Part shown: positions 1 through 8,555 of the stretch, piece by piece | How positions within the stretch are numbered: position 1 is the stretch's first letter | How the letters are laid out: each line of letters begins with the position of its first letter | Assembly: GCA_024636775.1 (NCBI GenBank) | Contig: JAGXGP010000070.1 | Coordinates: 1-36,960, forward strand | Direction: 5' to 3' | DNA length: 36,960 nucleotides | DNA from: Hydrogenophilales bacterium | GTDB taxonomy: Bacteria; Pseudomonadota; Gammaproteobacteria; Burkholderiales; Thiobacillaceae | Position numbers and translations under genes: made by a program | Notes under the pieces: generated by a model | What the model was told of the DNA's origin: nothing | The model's database searches: none | Seen by the model: the letters and a program-made list of their open reading frames with translations, nothing else

Positions 1-191
1 CGCACGGTGAAAGCCGAGTTGAGGCCACGGTTACGCTTGGCGATGACGACGCCTTCGTAAGCCTGCAGACGCTCGCGCACGCCTTCCTTCACTTTGACCT
101 GAACGACGATGGTGTCGCCGGGGGCAAAGTCGGGGAGGGTTTTACCCAGGCGGGCGATCTCTTCTTGTTCAAGTTGCTCGATGAGGTTCAT
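1..191 (-). CDS. rplS: 50S ribosomal protein L19, partial (3' end outside window)
   Basis: L19 sits at the 30S-50S interface of the ribosome. The first 63 codons are present: the protein starts [20 protein letters not shown] and continues through the family's typical stretch with [13 protein letters not shown] and the RNLG-like [12 protein letters not shown]. The ATG at 191 is preceded by AGGAAAC at good spacing; an in-frame ATG five codons upstream lies before that ribosome-binding site and is less likely. It is the last gene of the rpsP-rimM-trmD-rplS operon, 89 bp after trmD. The gene runs off the left edge of the window, so the C-terminal half cannot be judged. Confidence 0.95.
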   Translation of the reverse strand, partial: MNLIEQLEQEEIARLGKTLPDFAPGDTIVVQVKVKEGVRERLQAYEGVVIAKRNRGLNSAFTV

Positions 192-271
192 GATGTTTCC
201 TTGCATCTGGCGGGAGAGGTAGGCCACTGGGTCGGTTTGGACTCCGGGGCAGACATCACGCCGTTTCACAT

Positions 272-304
272 GGTTCGGGCCTATGGGTCCCGAACCGCTT
301 TTTT
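272..304 (+). terminator. Intrinsic terminator reading on the plus strand, at the trmD/rplS junction
   Basis: GGTTCGGG (272-279) pairs perfectly with CCCGAACC (289-296) around a 9-nt loop, and GC plus six T residues follow (299-304). The T run is on the plus strand, opposite to the operon it lies in; on the minus strand the stem is followed by ATGTGAAAC with no T run. The stem overlaps the last codons of trmD. It may stop antisense transcription, or act on the operon mRNA as a processing hairpin. Confidence 0.6.
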
Positions 305-1051
305 CTGCGGCGCACCCGGTGGATGCGCCGCGAGAAGATCCTGTTCCTGCTTCGACAACCCCCGCTGGGCCAGCAGATCGGGGCGATGGTCTGCCGTGAT
401 CGTGAGGCTTTGCTGCAATCGCCACTGAGCGATCGCAGCGTGGTTGCCGCTTTTCAATATTTCGGGCACCGCCATGCCCTGCCAAACTTCGGGCCGGGTG
501 TAGTGCGGGCAGTCCAGCAAGCCGTTGGCAAAAGAATCCTCCGCCGCTGAATCTGCGTCATTCAACGCACCCGGCAGTTGCCGGATCAGCGCGTCCATCA
601 AGGCCAGCGCGGGGAGTTCGCCACCCGACAATACAAAGTCGCCCAGCGATATTTCCTCGTCCACACGGCGCTGCAACACGCGTTCGTCGATGCCTTCGTA
701 CCGTCCGCACAATAAAACCAGTGCGGACTTTTCCTTCAGTTCCATCACCCGCTGGTGGGTGAGCGGGCGACCTCTGGGTGAAAAATGCACCACCCAAGGC
801 ATTAAACTCTCGCTGGCCAGATCCTGCTGAATGGCGTTTAACGCGCGATCCAGCGGTTCGGCCTGCATCAGCATCCCAGGCCCTCCGCCGTAAGGGCGGT
901 CGTCCACGGTGCGATGCGGGTCGTCAGTGAAATCGCGCGGGGTCCACGATTTGAACCGATACAAGCCGCGATCCAGCGCCCGTCGAGTGATACCGTAATC
1001 CAGTACAGCATCGAATATTTCGGGGAAAAGCGTGACCGCATCAAAGCGCAC
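281..1051 (-). CDS. trmD: tRNA (guanine-N1)-methyltransferase TrmD
   Basis: TrmD uses S-adenosylmethionine to methylate N1 of G37, next to the anticodon, which prevents +1 frameshifting. The 256-residue protein begins [16 protein letters not shown] and carries [11 protein letters not shown] near the N-terminus. The trefoil-knot cofactor motifs [13 protein letters not shown] and [18 protein letters not shown] follow, then a helical C-terminal domain. I chose the GTG at 1051 because GGAGG lies five bases upstream and because it matches the family start; a longer in-frame reading to 1132 would run into rimM. It is the third gene of the rpsP-rimM-trmD-rplS operon, with a short gap after rimM. Length is normal for the family. 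Confidence 0.96.
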   Translation of the reverse strand: MRFDAVTLFPEIFDAVLDYGITRRALDRGLYRFKSWTPRDFTDDPHRTVDDRPYGGGPGMLMQAEPLDRALNAIQQDLASESLMPWVVHFSPRGRPLTHQRVMELKEKSALVLLCGRYEGIDERVLQRRVDEEISLGDFVLSGGELPALALMDALIRQLPGALNDADSAAEDSFANGLLDCPHYTRPEVWQGMAVPEILKSGNHAAIAQWRLQQSLTITADHRPDLLAQRGLSKQEQDLLAAHPPGAPQKKAVRDP

Positions 1052-1061
1052 ACCATCCTCC

Positions 1062-1568
1062 TTAATAATCTTCGCCCCAGTCCACCTCAATCTGCCCACC
1101 TGCCACGTCGACTTTGCCAACAAACTGCGCAATGAACGGGATCAGATGCTCGTGTGTGCCCTTGATTACCAGCACATCCTGCGCGCCGGTTTCCATTAGG
1201 CTATCCACCTTGCCGAGTTCGACGCCTTCGCGGTTGACTGCGGTGAGGCCGATCAAATCCGACCAGAAAAACTCGTTCTCTTCAGGCGGCGCCAACGCAC
1301 TGCGCGCCACCGAAATCTCCAGACCGCGCAGGGCATAGGCCTTGTCACGGTCATCGACCCCAACCAGTTTGGCGACCAGGGTATTGCTGTGGTCCTGGAT
1401 GGTCTCAACGGTGTAGTGCTTGTGTTCGGTGCCGTGCCCGATGCGCCAGGACTCAAAGTCCATCAGCGTACCGGGGTCTTCGCTAAAAGCCTGAACCTTG
1501 ACCCAACCTTTGATGCCGAATGGGGCGGCAACGCGACCCATCACGACCCAATCGCTGTCCTGACTCAC
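1062..1568 (-). CDS. rimM: 16S rRNA processing protein RimM
   Basis: RimM binds the 30S subunit (S19 region) and helps mature the 3' domain of 16S rRNA. The 168-residue protein has the N-terminal RimM beta-barrel (VVMGRVAAPFGIKGWVKVQAF) and a C-terminal PRC-barrel (FFWSDLIGLTAVNREGVELGKV, then LIPFIAQFVGKVD). The start is a GTG at 1568 with AGGA six bases upstream. It lies between rpsP and trmD in the conserved order and is probably translated from the same transcript. Nothing unusual was seen. Confidence 0.96.
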   Translation of the reverse strand: MSQDSDWVVMGRVAAPFGIKGWVKVQAFSEDPGTLMDFESWRIGHGTEHKHYTVETIQDHSNTLVAKLVGVDDRDKAYALRGLEISVARSALAPPEENEFFWSDLIGLTAVNREGVELGKVDSLMETGAQDVLVIKGTHEHLIPFIAQFVGKVDVAGGQIEVDWGEDY

Positions 1569-1597
1569 GCCGCGTCCTGAATCAAACTAGCCTTGAA

Positions 1598-1855
1598 TCA
1601 GGCAGCAACGGTAGCGGACTTGTTCTTTTTGACCAGACGCGCGACGGTGTCGGACAACTGTGCGCCGTTGTTGGTCCAGTAGCTGATGCGGTCTTGATCG
1701 AGACGCAATGCCTCGGTGCCTTCGGAGGCAACGGGGTTGTAGAAGCCGACGCGCTCGATGAAGCGGCCATCACGGCGGCAACGCGAGTCAGCAACCACTA
1801 CGTTGTAGAAAGGACGGTTTTTAGCGCCGCCGCGCGAAAGACGAATAACAACCAT
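1598..1855 (-). CDS. rpsP: 30S ribosomal protein S16
   Basis: S16 is a small-subunit protein needed for 30S assembly. The 85-residue sequence starts [20 protein letters not shown] and contains [14 protein letters not shown], both typical of the family. It is the first gene of the rpsP-rimM-trmD-rplS operon, with a 29-bp gap to rimM. An AGGT element lies seven bases before the ATG, and a consensus -10 box is found about 36 bp upstream. The alanine/lysine-rich C-terminal tail is normal. Confidence 0.97.
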   Translation of the reverse strand: MVVIRLSRGGAKNRPFYNVVVADSRCRRDGRFIERVGFYNPVASEGTEALRLDQDRISYWTNNGAQLSDTVARLVKKNKSATVAA

Positions 1856-1890
1856 GATTTAACCTACCGGGGAAACGGAGAAAACCGAGA

Positions 1891-1896
1891 ATTATA
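1891..1896 (-). promoter_or_regulatory. -10 box of the rpsP operon
   Basis: On the minus strand this is a perfect TATAAT, 35 bp before the rpsP start codon, in the 86-bp gap between the ffh stop and rpsP. No convincing -35 hexamer was found at 16-18 bp (TGGCAA and GTGGCA are the nearest). The box would make rpsP-rimM-trmD-rplS independent of ffh, which is transcribed in the same direction. Confidence 0.6.
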
Positions 1897-1941
1897 CCCA
1901 AAACTTCGCGGCTTGCCACAGATAAGTGAGGCCGCTATGCG

Positions 1942-3285
1942 TTACCGCATCCCCGGCATCATGCCCTTCATGCCGCGCATCATTTTGGAGAGGCCGCCTT
2001 TCCCCATCATTTTCATCATTTTTTGGGCTTGTTCGAACTGCTTCAGCAGCTTGTTGATTTCCTGAACTTGCACTCCCGCACCCGCAGCAATCCGGCGTTT
2101 GCGCGAGGCTTTGAGAAGGTCTGGCTTGCGGCGTTCCAGCGGGGTCATGCTGTTGATGATGCCTTCGATCCGGTTGACAGACTTGTCGTCGGCGCCTGCC
2201 GGCAGGTTCATTTGCCCGGCGCCCGGGAGTTTGTCCATCAGGGCCGACATCCCGCCCATTTTCCGCATTTGCTGGATTTGCGCCTTGAAATCCTCGAGGT
2301 CGAAGTCCTTGCCCTTCTTGACCTTGTCAGCGAGCTTTTTGGCTTCGGCCATATCCACCGAACCGTGCGCCTGCTCGATCAGGGAGAGTACATCGCCCAT
2401 GCCGAGGATGCGTTGCGCCATGCGCTCGGGATGGAAAACTTCCAGACCGGTGGATTTTTCGCTGACGCCGATGAATTTCAGCGGTTTGCCGGTGATTTGA
2501 CGCACTGACAAGGCCGCGCCCCCGCGCGAGTCGCCGTCGAGCTTGGTCAACACGATGCCGGTAAGGGGCAGGGTTTCGTTAAAGGCCTTGGCGACGTTGA
2601 TGGCATCCTGGCCTTGCATGGCATCGACGACAAACAGGGTTTCGACCGGGTTGACGGCAGCATGTAGCGCTTTGATTTCGGCCATCATGGCTTCGTCGAT
2701 CGCCAGCCGGCCAGCGGTGTCGACGATCAGAACATCATAGAATTGCTTGCGCGCGTGGTCTTGTGCGGCCCGGGCGATTTTTAGCGGGTCGCGTTCGTCG
2801 CCGGCTTCAAAAAAGCTGACGTCGAGTTGTTTACCCAGCAGACGCAATTGCTCGATGGCGGCGGGACGGTAGACGTCGGCCGAGGTGAGCAGGACTTTTT
2901 TCTTGCGGTTTTTCAGCAGCAGCGCAAGTTTGCCGCTGGTGGTGGTTTTTCCGGAGCCCTGCAGGCCGGCCATCAAAATAACGGCGGGCGGGTTGGCGGC
3001 GAGATTCAATTCGGCATTCTCGCCGCCCATCAACCGGGTGAGTTCTTCGTGAACGATCCCGATCAGGACCTGGCCTGGCGACAGGCTGGTAAGCACTTCC
3101 TTACCTAATGCACGGGTCTTGACGGCTTCGATGAAATCTTTGACGACGGGCAACGCAACGTCGGCCTCAAGCAACGCCAGGCGCACCTGACGCAAGGTGT
3201 CCTGTACGTTGTCTTCGGTGATGCGCGCTTGTCCGCGTAAGCTTTTGACGACGCCGGCGAGACGTCCGCTGAGATTATCTAACAT
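1942..3285 (-). CDS. ffh: Signal recognition particle protein Ffh
   Basis: Ffh is the SRP54 GTPase: with 4.5S RNA it binds signal sequences of nascent membrane proteins and hands them to FtsY. The 447-residue protein has an N-terminal helical domain. Its G domain shows GLQGSGKT (107-114), DVYRPAA, DTAGR (189-193) and TKLDGD (247-252). The methionine-rich M domain ends in a run of KMM/GMM repeats. The ATG at 3285 is preceded by AAGGAAG and matches the family start (MLDNLSGRL); a longer in-frame reading up to 3360 has no support. It diverges from the ypjD-like gene, the same neighbourhood as in enterobacteria. Confidence 0.97.
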   Translation of the reverse strand: MLDNLSGRLAGVVKSLRGQARITEDNVQDTLRQVRLALLEADVALPVVKDFIEAVKTRALGKEVLTSLSPGQVLIGIVHEELTRLMGGENAELNLAANPPAVILMAGLQGSGKTTTSGKLALLLKNRKKKVLLTSADVYRPAAIEQLRLLGKQLDVSFFEAGDERDPLKIARAAQDHARKQFYDVLIVDTAGRLAIDEAMMAEIKALHAAVNPVETLFVVDAMQGQDAINVAKAFNETLPLTGIVLTKLDGDSRGGAALSVRQITGKPLKFIGVSEKSTGLEVFHPERMAQRILGMGDVLSLIEQAHGSVDMAEAKKLADKVKKGKDFDLEDFKAQIQQMRKMGGMSALMDKLPGAGQMNLPAGADDKSVNRIEGIINSMTPLERRKPDLLKASRKRRIAAGAGVQVQEINKLLKQFEQAQKMMKMMGKGGLSKMMRGMKGMMPGMR

Positions 3286-3292
3286 GGCTTCC

Positions 3293-3321
3293 TTGTTGCC
3301 GCCGGGGGCGGCATGGATAAT
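3293..3321 (+). promoter_or_regulatory. Candidate sigma-70 promoter for the ypjD-like gene
   Basis: TTGTTG (3293-3298) and GATAAT (3316-3321) are 17 bp apart, in the gap between the divergent ffh and ypjD-like genes, 47 bp before the latter's ATG. The -10 matches at five of six bases; the -35 keeps only the TTG core. Confidence 0.4.
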
Positions 3322-3368
3322 GGGGCTGGCTGGATGCAATTTCCATTTCGAGATACCCATTTTAACGA

Positions 3369-4154
3369 ATGTCTGCGCTATTGCTGGTTACTTTATGTGT
3401 GAGTGGGCTCTATGGCTGGGTGGCCTGGCGCTTGCTGCATGCGCCTCCCGCGCCCTCTATACGCTTTTTGCTGCCGTTGGCCTTGCTGGCGCATGGGGCG
3501 CTGATTTATCAGTCGATGCTGGGATACGGCAATATCCGGCTCGGTTTCGGTAATTCCCTGTCGACGATTTTATGGCTGACCGCGCTGGTTTACTGGGTGT
3601 CCAGCCAGGGGGCCCCGCTGGCGCGACTGCAGTCATGGGTGAGCGGGTTGGCAGCTGCGTCAGTATTGGGGATGGCGCTGTTTACGGATACGCATGTCAT
3701 CCCCAATTCTCAAGCGCTGGCTTTACGCGCGCATCTGGTGGTGTCGTTTCTGGCCTACGGTCTGCTGGCTGTTGCAGCCTTGCACGCGGTATTGATGACT
3801 TTGCTGGAGAAACAGTTGCATCGCGGCGGTTTTATGCGCGACAACGCCCCCCCTTTGCTGACATTGGAAGCGATGCTGTTCAGGTCGATCGGCATCGGTT
3901 TTGCGCTGTTGACACTGGCAGTCATCAGCGGGGTGTTCTTCTCGGAAGAACTGTTTGGCAAGGCCTTGCAGTTCTCGCACAAGATCGTGTTCGCCATCCT
4001 GTCCTGGCTGGTGTTTGGTGGACTGTTGCTGGGACGGCATTTCCGCGGCTGGCGCGGCCGCACGGCGTTGGTCTGGACGATCACCGGTTTTACGCTGTTG
4101 CTGCTGGCCTATCTAGGCACTCAGTTTGTGTTGGAAGTTTTGCTTGGACGCTGA
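3369..4154 (+). CDS. YpjD/CcsA-family inner membrane protein
   Basis: This is a 261-residue polytopic membrane protein of the cytochrome c assembly (CcsA/CcmC-like) family, closest in context and length to E. coli YpjD. About eight hydrophobic segments are visible. Conserved histidines lie in the RAHLVVSFLAYGL and QFSHKIVFAIL segments and in LLLGRHFRGWRGR, as expected for heme- or quinone-contacting positions. The tryptophan-rich WWD motif of true heme exporters is not seen, so a role in heme delivery is uncertain. It is divergent from ffh and is followed 50 bp later by a CNNM/CorC-type gene, the same trio as in E. coli. Confidence 0.85.
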   Translation: MSALLLVTLCVSGLYGWVAWRLLHAPPAPSIRFLLPLALLAHGALIYQSMLGYGNIRLGFGNSLSTILWLTALVYWVSSQGAPLARLQSWVSGLAAASVLGMALFTDTHVIPNSQALALRAHLVVSFLAYGLLAVAALHAVLMTLLEKQLHRGGFMRDNAPPLLTLEAMLFRSIGIGFALLTLAVISGVFFSEELFGKALQFSHKIVFAILSWLVFGGLLLGRHFRGWRGRTALVWTITGFTLLLLAYLGTQFVLEVLLGR

Positions 4155-4204
4155 ATTTGATGTCCCAGCAGCGCATTTGAATCGTTTTTCTCAGGAATAG
4201 GTCT

Positions 4205-5503
4205 TTGGAATCCCTGTCTATCGGTACTTTATTCGGCCTGCTCGCAGGGCTGTTGCTTCTGTCCTCCTGCTTTTCCGCATCCGAAACCGCCATGATGGCG
4301 ATTAACCGCTATCGACTTCGACATGCTGCCGAATCAGGCCATCGGGGGGCGATGCTGACGCAATCACTGTTGAATCAAACCGACAAATTGCTCGGCGTGA
4401 TTTTGCTCGGCAATAATCTGGTCAACATTGCGGCAGCCACCCTGGCGACGATTATTTCCATCCGGTTGTATGGTGATTCGGACGTCGCATTGTCGTTGGC
4501 GACCTTGCTGCTGACCTTTCTGATCCTGGTGTTCAGCGAAGTGACGCCCAAGGTGATTGGCGCTTCCTATCCTGAGCGCATCGCCTATCCGGCTGGATAT
4601 GTGTTGATGCCCATGCTCAAGCTGACGTATCCCATCATCTGGTTCGTCAATCTGTTCGTGCAGGGCTTGTTGTGGCTGATGCGGATCAAGCCGCCCGAGC
4701 CGGGGCACGGCAGCCGACTTGGGTTGGAAGAGCTGCGTACCATCGTGCTGGAATCATCCGGAATGTTGCCGCGTGAACACCACCGGATTTTGGTGAATCT
4801 GTTGGAGCTGGAAGACATCACCGTCGACGACGTGATGACACCGCGCAACCAGATCGAGGCAATCGATATCGAGGACGATGCCGAGAAGTTGCGTCAGCAG
4901 ATTTCCACCAGTCACCATACGCGGCTGATCGTGCATGCGGGCTCATCGGACAATCTGCTTGGGGTGCTGCATGTGCGGCGCGTGTTGCACGCCTTGACTG
5001 GCGAGGAACTGGATCCGGACACCCTGAAAGAAAACCTGGAGGAACCTTACTTCGTTCCAGCGGGCACGCCATTATTTACACAGCTGCGCAATTTTCAGAG
5101 CGGGCGGAAGCGACTGGCGTTGGTGGTCGATGAATACGGGGAGTTGCAAGGCCTGGTCACGCTGGAAGATCTGCTCGAAGAGATGGTGGGCGAATTCACC
5201 ACGCAAGCACCCTCTGAAACAGGCTATTTGCGGCGCGAAGCGGATGGCAGCTGGCTGGTCGAGGGGTCCGTATTGTTACGCCACCTCAATCGCAAACTCG
5301 GGTTGTCATTGCCATTGGATGGCCCCAAGACGCTGAATGGCCTGTTGCTGGAGCAGTTTGAGGATATTCCCGAAGCTGGGGTGAGCCTCAAATTGAACAA
5401 TGTTCCGGTGGAAATTGTGCAAACGAAGGACCGGGCAGTGAAGATGGCGCGCATCTATCCGCCTGCTCTGGATGAAGTTTCATCCGGAAATGCCTCAATT
5501 TAG
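4205..5503 (+). CDS. CNNM/CorC-family membrane transporter (DUF21-CBS-CorC)
   Basis: This 432-residue protein has an N-terminal DUF21 (CNNM) membrane domain with about four hydrophobic segments (residues 1-155). Two CBS domains follow (about 200-330; DVMTPRNQIEAIDI and LALVVDEYGELQGLVTLEDLLEE), then a C-terminal CorC/HlyC domain (about 345-425). Relatives are implicated in magnesium or cobalt efflux and respond to nucleotide binding at the CBS pair; the ion here is not known. The start is TTG at 4205, with AGGA nine bases upstream; the next in-frame ATG would delete the first membrane segment. It corresponds to E. coli YfjD in sequence type and position. Confidence 0.88.
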   Translation: MESLSIGTLFGLLAGLLLLSSCFSASETAMMAINRYRLRHAAESGHRGAMLTQSLLNQTDKLLGVILLGNNLVNIAAATLATIISIRLYGDSDVALSLATLLLTFLILVFSEVTPKVIGASYPERIAYPAGYVLMPMLKLTYPIIWFVNLFVQGLLWLMRIKPPEPGHGSRLGLEELRTIVLESSGMLPREHHRILVNLLELEDITVDDVMTPRNQIEAIDIEDDAEKLRQQISTSHHTRLIVHAGSSDNLLGVLHVRRVLHALTGEELDPDTLKENLEEPYFVPAGTPLFTQLRNFQSGRKRLALVVDEYGELQGLVTLEDLLEEMVGEFTTQAPSETGYLRREADGSWLVEGSVLLRHLNRKLGLSLPLDGPKTLNGLLLEQFEDIPEAGVSLKLNNVPVEIVQTKDRAVKMARIYPPALDEVSSGNASI

Positions 5504-5604
5504 ACGAATAATCGCCGTTAAGCCCAGTGATTCCCCATTCGCAGGCCAGGTTGGCATGACGATGCGGGCGATACGTTTATGCAGGAATTGTCTGGAACCC
5601 ATTT

Positions 5605-7320
5605 ATGGCCGCTGTGACAACCAATATTAATTTAACCGGACTGGCACGCGCCATGGTTAACCATGGCTGGCTGACAGAGGCGGATGCCGAGGGCGTGTGG
5701 AAGCGTGCCAATCAATCGGGCGATTCGTTTGTGACCGAGCTCATCAGAGGCCAGCGATTCAAAGCTAATCAGATTGCAGAGTTTGCCGCCGTTTCCTTTG
5801 GCTATCCGTATCTGGATCTGAATGCTATGGATGCCGATAGCCTCCCGCAAGGACTGCTCGATCCCAAGCTGGTGCAGAAACGTCGTGTGGTCGCGCTTTA
5901 CCAGCGCGGCAACAAGGTCTATGTCGCCACGTCCGACCCCACCCACATGCAGGCGCTGGATGAAGTGAAATTCCAGACCGGTCAGGCAGTCGAGCCCGTG
6001 GTGGTGGAAGATGACAAACTAGGAAAACTGATCGCAAAGGCAGGCGAAGCGGCAGAAAGCACGATGGCCGTGTTGAATGCCGAAGACCTCAATCTGGATT
6101 TCGCCGAAGAAGAGTCAGCGTCATCTCAACAGGAGACCGGCGGCATCGAAATCGACGACGCGCCGGTGGTGCGTTACCTGCAAAAAATCATGCTCGATGC
6201 GATCAATCAGGGCGCGTCCGATATCCATCTCGAACCCTACGAAAAGTATTACCGGATACGCTACCGCCGTGACGGTATTCTGTCTGAAGTGGCACAGCCA
6301 CCGATGGCAATCAAGGACAAGGTTGCTTCACGCATCAAGGTGTTATCGCGGCTGGATATCTCGGAAAAACGCGTACCGCAGGATGGCCGCATGAAAATGG
6401 TGCTGTCAAAAAACCGCGCCATCGATTTCCGGGTCAGCACGCTGCCCACGCTGTATGGCGAAAAAATCGTCATGCGTATTCTGGACCCGACTAGTGCACA
6501 GCTGGGCATCGAAGCTTTGGGTTACGAGCCATTCCAGAAAGAGCTTCTGATGAATGCGGTGCAGCGACCCTACGGCATGGTGCTGGTGACCGGCCCCACC
6601 GGCTCCGGTAAAACCGTGTCGCTGTATACCTGCTTGAACATTCTCAATAAACCCGATGTCAACATCTCGACTGCAGAAGATCCGGCGGAAATCCAGTTGC
6701 CCGGGATCAACCAGGTCAACGTCAACGACAAGGCCGGGCTGACCTTTTCGGCAGCGCTGAAATCCTTCCTGCGACAGGATCCCGACGTCATCATGGTCGG
6801 TGAGATTCGCGATCTGGAAACCGCCGATATTGCGATCAAGGCGGCGCAAACCGGTCACATGGTGATGTCTACCCTGCACACCAACGATGCGCCAGGTACC
6901 TTGACCCGCCTGCTTAACATGGGAGTGGCACCGTTTAACGTGGCGTCCTCGGTGATTCTGATTACCGCCCAGCGGTTAGGACGCAAACTATGCAGTTGCA
7001 AGCAGCCGGCCGACATCCCGAATGAAACCTTGTTGGCGGCAGGCTTTACTGAAGCACAGCTGGACGGCACCTGGAAACCCAATAAACCCGTAGGCTGCGA
7101 GATTTGTGGCGGCTCAGGCTACAAAGGCCGAGTGGGGATTTATCAAGTGATGCCGATTACCGACGCCATGGTTCGCATCATTCTCAAAGGCGGAAATGAA
7201 TCCGATATTGCCGACCAGGCCAGACTCGAGGGCGTGCTCGATTTGCGGCAAGCTGGGCTATTAAAAGTGAAATCCGGACTCACCTCGCTGGAAGAGGTTG
7301 AGGCCGTTACTAATCTCTAA
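5605..7320 (+). CDS. pilB: Type IV pilus assembly ATPase PilB
   Basis: PilB is the cytoplasmic hexameric ATPase that powers pilus extension. In its 571 residues there is an N-terminal MshEN/GspE-N type region (about 10-150). The ATPase core has Walker A GPTGSGKT (330-337), the aspartate box AEDP (357-360), Walker B VIMVGEIRD (395-403) and the histidine box STLHTND. A zinc-binding cysteine set follows (C463, C465, C498, C501). The start has GGAA upstream. pilC follows after 11 bp and pilD overlaps pilC, so the three are one transcription unit. Prepilin, pilM-Q and pilT genes are not in the window. The 101 bp upstream hold no promoter I can support. Confidence 0.96.
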   Translation: MAAVTTNINLTGLARAMVNHGWLTEADAEGVWKRANQSGDSFVTELIRGQRFKANQIAEFAAVSFGYPYLDLNAMDADSLPQGLLDPKLVQKRRVVALYQRGNKVYVATSDPTHMQALDEVKFQTGQAVEPVVVEDDKLGKLIAKAGEAAESTMAVLNAEDLNLDFAEEESASSQQETGGIEIDDAPVVRYLQKIMLDAINQGASDIHLEPYEKYYRIRYRRDGILSEVAQPPMAIKDKVASRIKVLSRLDISEKRVPQDGRMKMVLSKNRAIDFRVSTLPTLYGEKIVMRILDPTSAQLGIEALGYEPFQKELLMNAVQRPYGMVLVTGPTGSGKTVSLYTCLNILNKPDVNISTAEDPAEIQLPGINQVNVNDKAGLTFSAALKSFLRQDPDVIMVGEIRDLETADIAIKAAQTGHMVMSTLHTNDAPGTLTRLLNMGVAPFNVASSVILITAQRLGRKLCSCKQPADIPNETLLAAGFTEAQLDGTWKPNKPVGCEICGGSGYKGRVGIYQVMPITDAMVRIILKGGNESDIADQARLEGVLDLRQAGLLKVKSGLTSLEEVEAVTNL

Positions 7321-7331
7321 GGAATTTTTCT

Positions 7332-8555
7332 ATGGCTACAGCGGCAAAAAAAGTCAAGGACGCCACCTTCCAGTGGGAAGGGATGGACAAGCGAGGTAAA
7401 AAAGTCAAAGGCCAGTTACAGGCTGGCGGCGAAGCCATGGTCAGTGCCCAGTTGCGCAAGCAAGGCATTACGGTTACCAAGGTAAAAAAGCAGAGCACAC
7501 TGTTTGGCGGAGGTGGCAAGCGCATCACCGACAAGGACATCACGTTGTTCACCCGCCAATTGGCAACCATGATGAAAGCGGGTGTGCCCCTGTTGCAATC
7601 TTTCGATATTGTGGGCCGCGGCCATTCCAACCCTTCAGTGCAGCGCCTATTGGCTGAAATCAAGGCGGATATCGAGAAGGGCAGTAGCCTTACGCAGTCA
7701 TTTAGCCGACACCCCCTCTATTTCGACGCTTTGTTCTGCAATCTGGTCGGCGCCGGTGAGTCGGCCGGTATTCTGGATGCGGTGCTAGAGCGATTGGCCG
7801 TTTACAAGGAAAAAATCCTTGCCATCAAAAGCAAAATTAAAGCGGCGTTGTTTTACCCCATTTCCATTATTGTGGTGGCGTTTGTGATTACTGCCGTGAT
7901 CATGATTTTCGTCATCCCGGCATTCGAGGAATTATTCAGCAGCTTTGGTGCGGATTTGCCGGGGCCGACCCTGGTCGTCATGGCGATATCAAAGGTCTTT
8001 GTTGAGTGGTGGTGGGCCATTTTTGGTGCAATTGGGGGCAGTATTTATGCCTTGCTCTACACGTGGAAACGCTCGCGCAAGGTGCAGATGTTCATGGATC
8101 GCCTCATGCTCAAACTGCCCATCTTTGGCGCAGTCATCGAAAAAGCCACCCTCGCACGCTGGACCCGGACTCTGGCTACCATGTTCGCTGCAGGCGTACC
8201 GCTGGTTGAGGCACTGGAGTCGGTGGGTGGCGCATCGGGCAATCAGGTGTATGTCGAAGCGACCAGCAAAATTCGTAGCGAGGTGTCGACCGGCACCGCG
8301 CTGACGGTTGCGATGCAAAATACCGGACGCTTTCCCAATATGGTGCTGCAAATGGCAGCGATTGGCGAGGAATCGGGTTCGCTGGATTCCATGCTGGGCA
8401 AGGTGGCCGACTTTTACGAGGCGGAAGTGGATGACGCTGTGGCAGCCTTGTCTAGCCTGATGGAGCCGATCATCATGGTGGTATTGGGCGTGCTTATTGG
8501 TGGCATGGTCATCGCCATGTACTTGCCAATTTTCAAAATGGGTTCGGTGGTTTGA
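7332..8555 (+). CDS. pilC: Type IV pilus inner-membrane platform protein PilC
   Basis: PilC is the inner-membrane platform on which PilB acts during pilus assembly. The 407-residue protein contains two T2SSF repeats (ITLFTRQLATMMKAGVPLLQSFDIV and LARWTRTLATMFAAGVPLVEALESV). There is a pair of membrane helices near residues 170-235 and a C-terminal helix (IMVVLGVLIGGMVIAMYLPIF). AAGGA precedes the ATG, and the stop codon overlaps the pilD start (TGATG). Length and layout are standard. Confidence 0.96.
   Translation: MATAAKKVKDATFQWEGMDKRGKKVKGQLQAGGEAMVSAQLRKQGITVTKVKKQSTLFGGGGKRITDKDITLFTRQLATMMKAGVPLLQSFDIVGRGHSNPSVQRLLAEIKADIEKGSSLTQSFSRHPLYFDALFCNLVGAGESAGILDAVLERLAVYKEKILAIKSKIKAALFYPISIIVVAFVITAVIMIFVIPAFEELFSSFGADLPGPTLVVMAISKVFVEWWWAIFGAIGGSIYALLYTWKRSRKVQMFMDRLMLKLPIFGAVIEKATLARWTRTLATMFAAGVPLVEALESVGGASGNQVYVEATSKIRSEVSTGTALTVAMQNTGRFPNMVLQMAAIGEESGSLDSMLGKVADFYEAEVDDAVAALSSLMEPIIMVVLGVLIGGMVIAMYLPIFKMGSVV

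Noticed and set aside
5552-5565. Sigma-54-like TGGCATGACGATGC upstream of pilB
   Set aside because: The GG and GC are one base too close compared with the strict -24/-12 spacing, and the -12 part lacks TT. Pilus assembly ATPase genes are not reliably sigma-54 dependent either.
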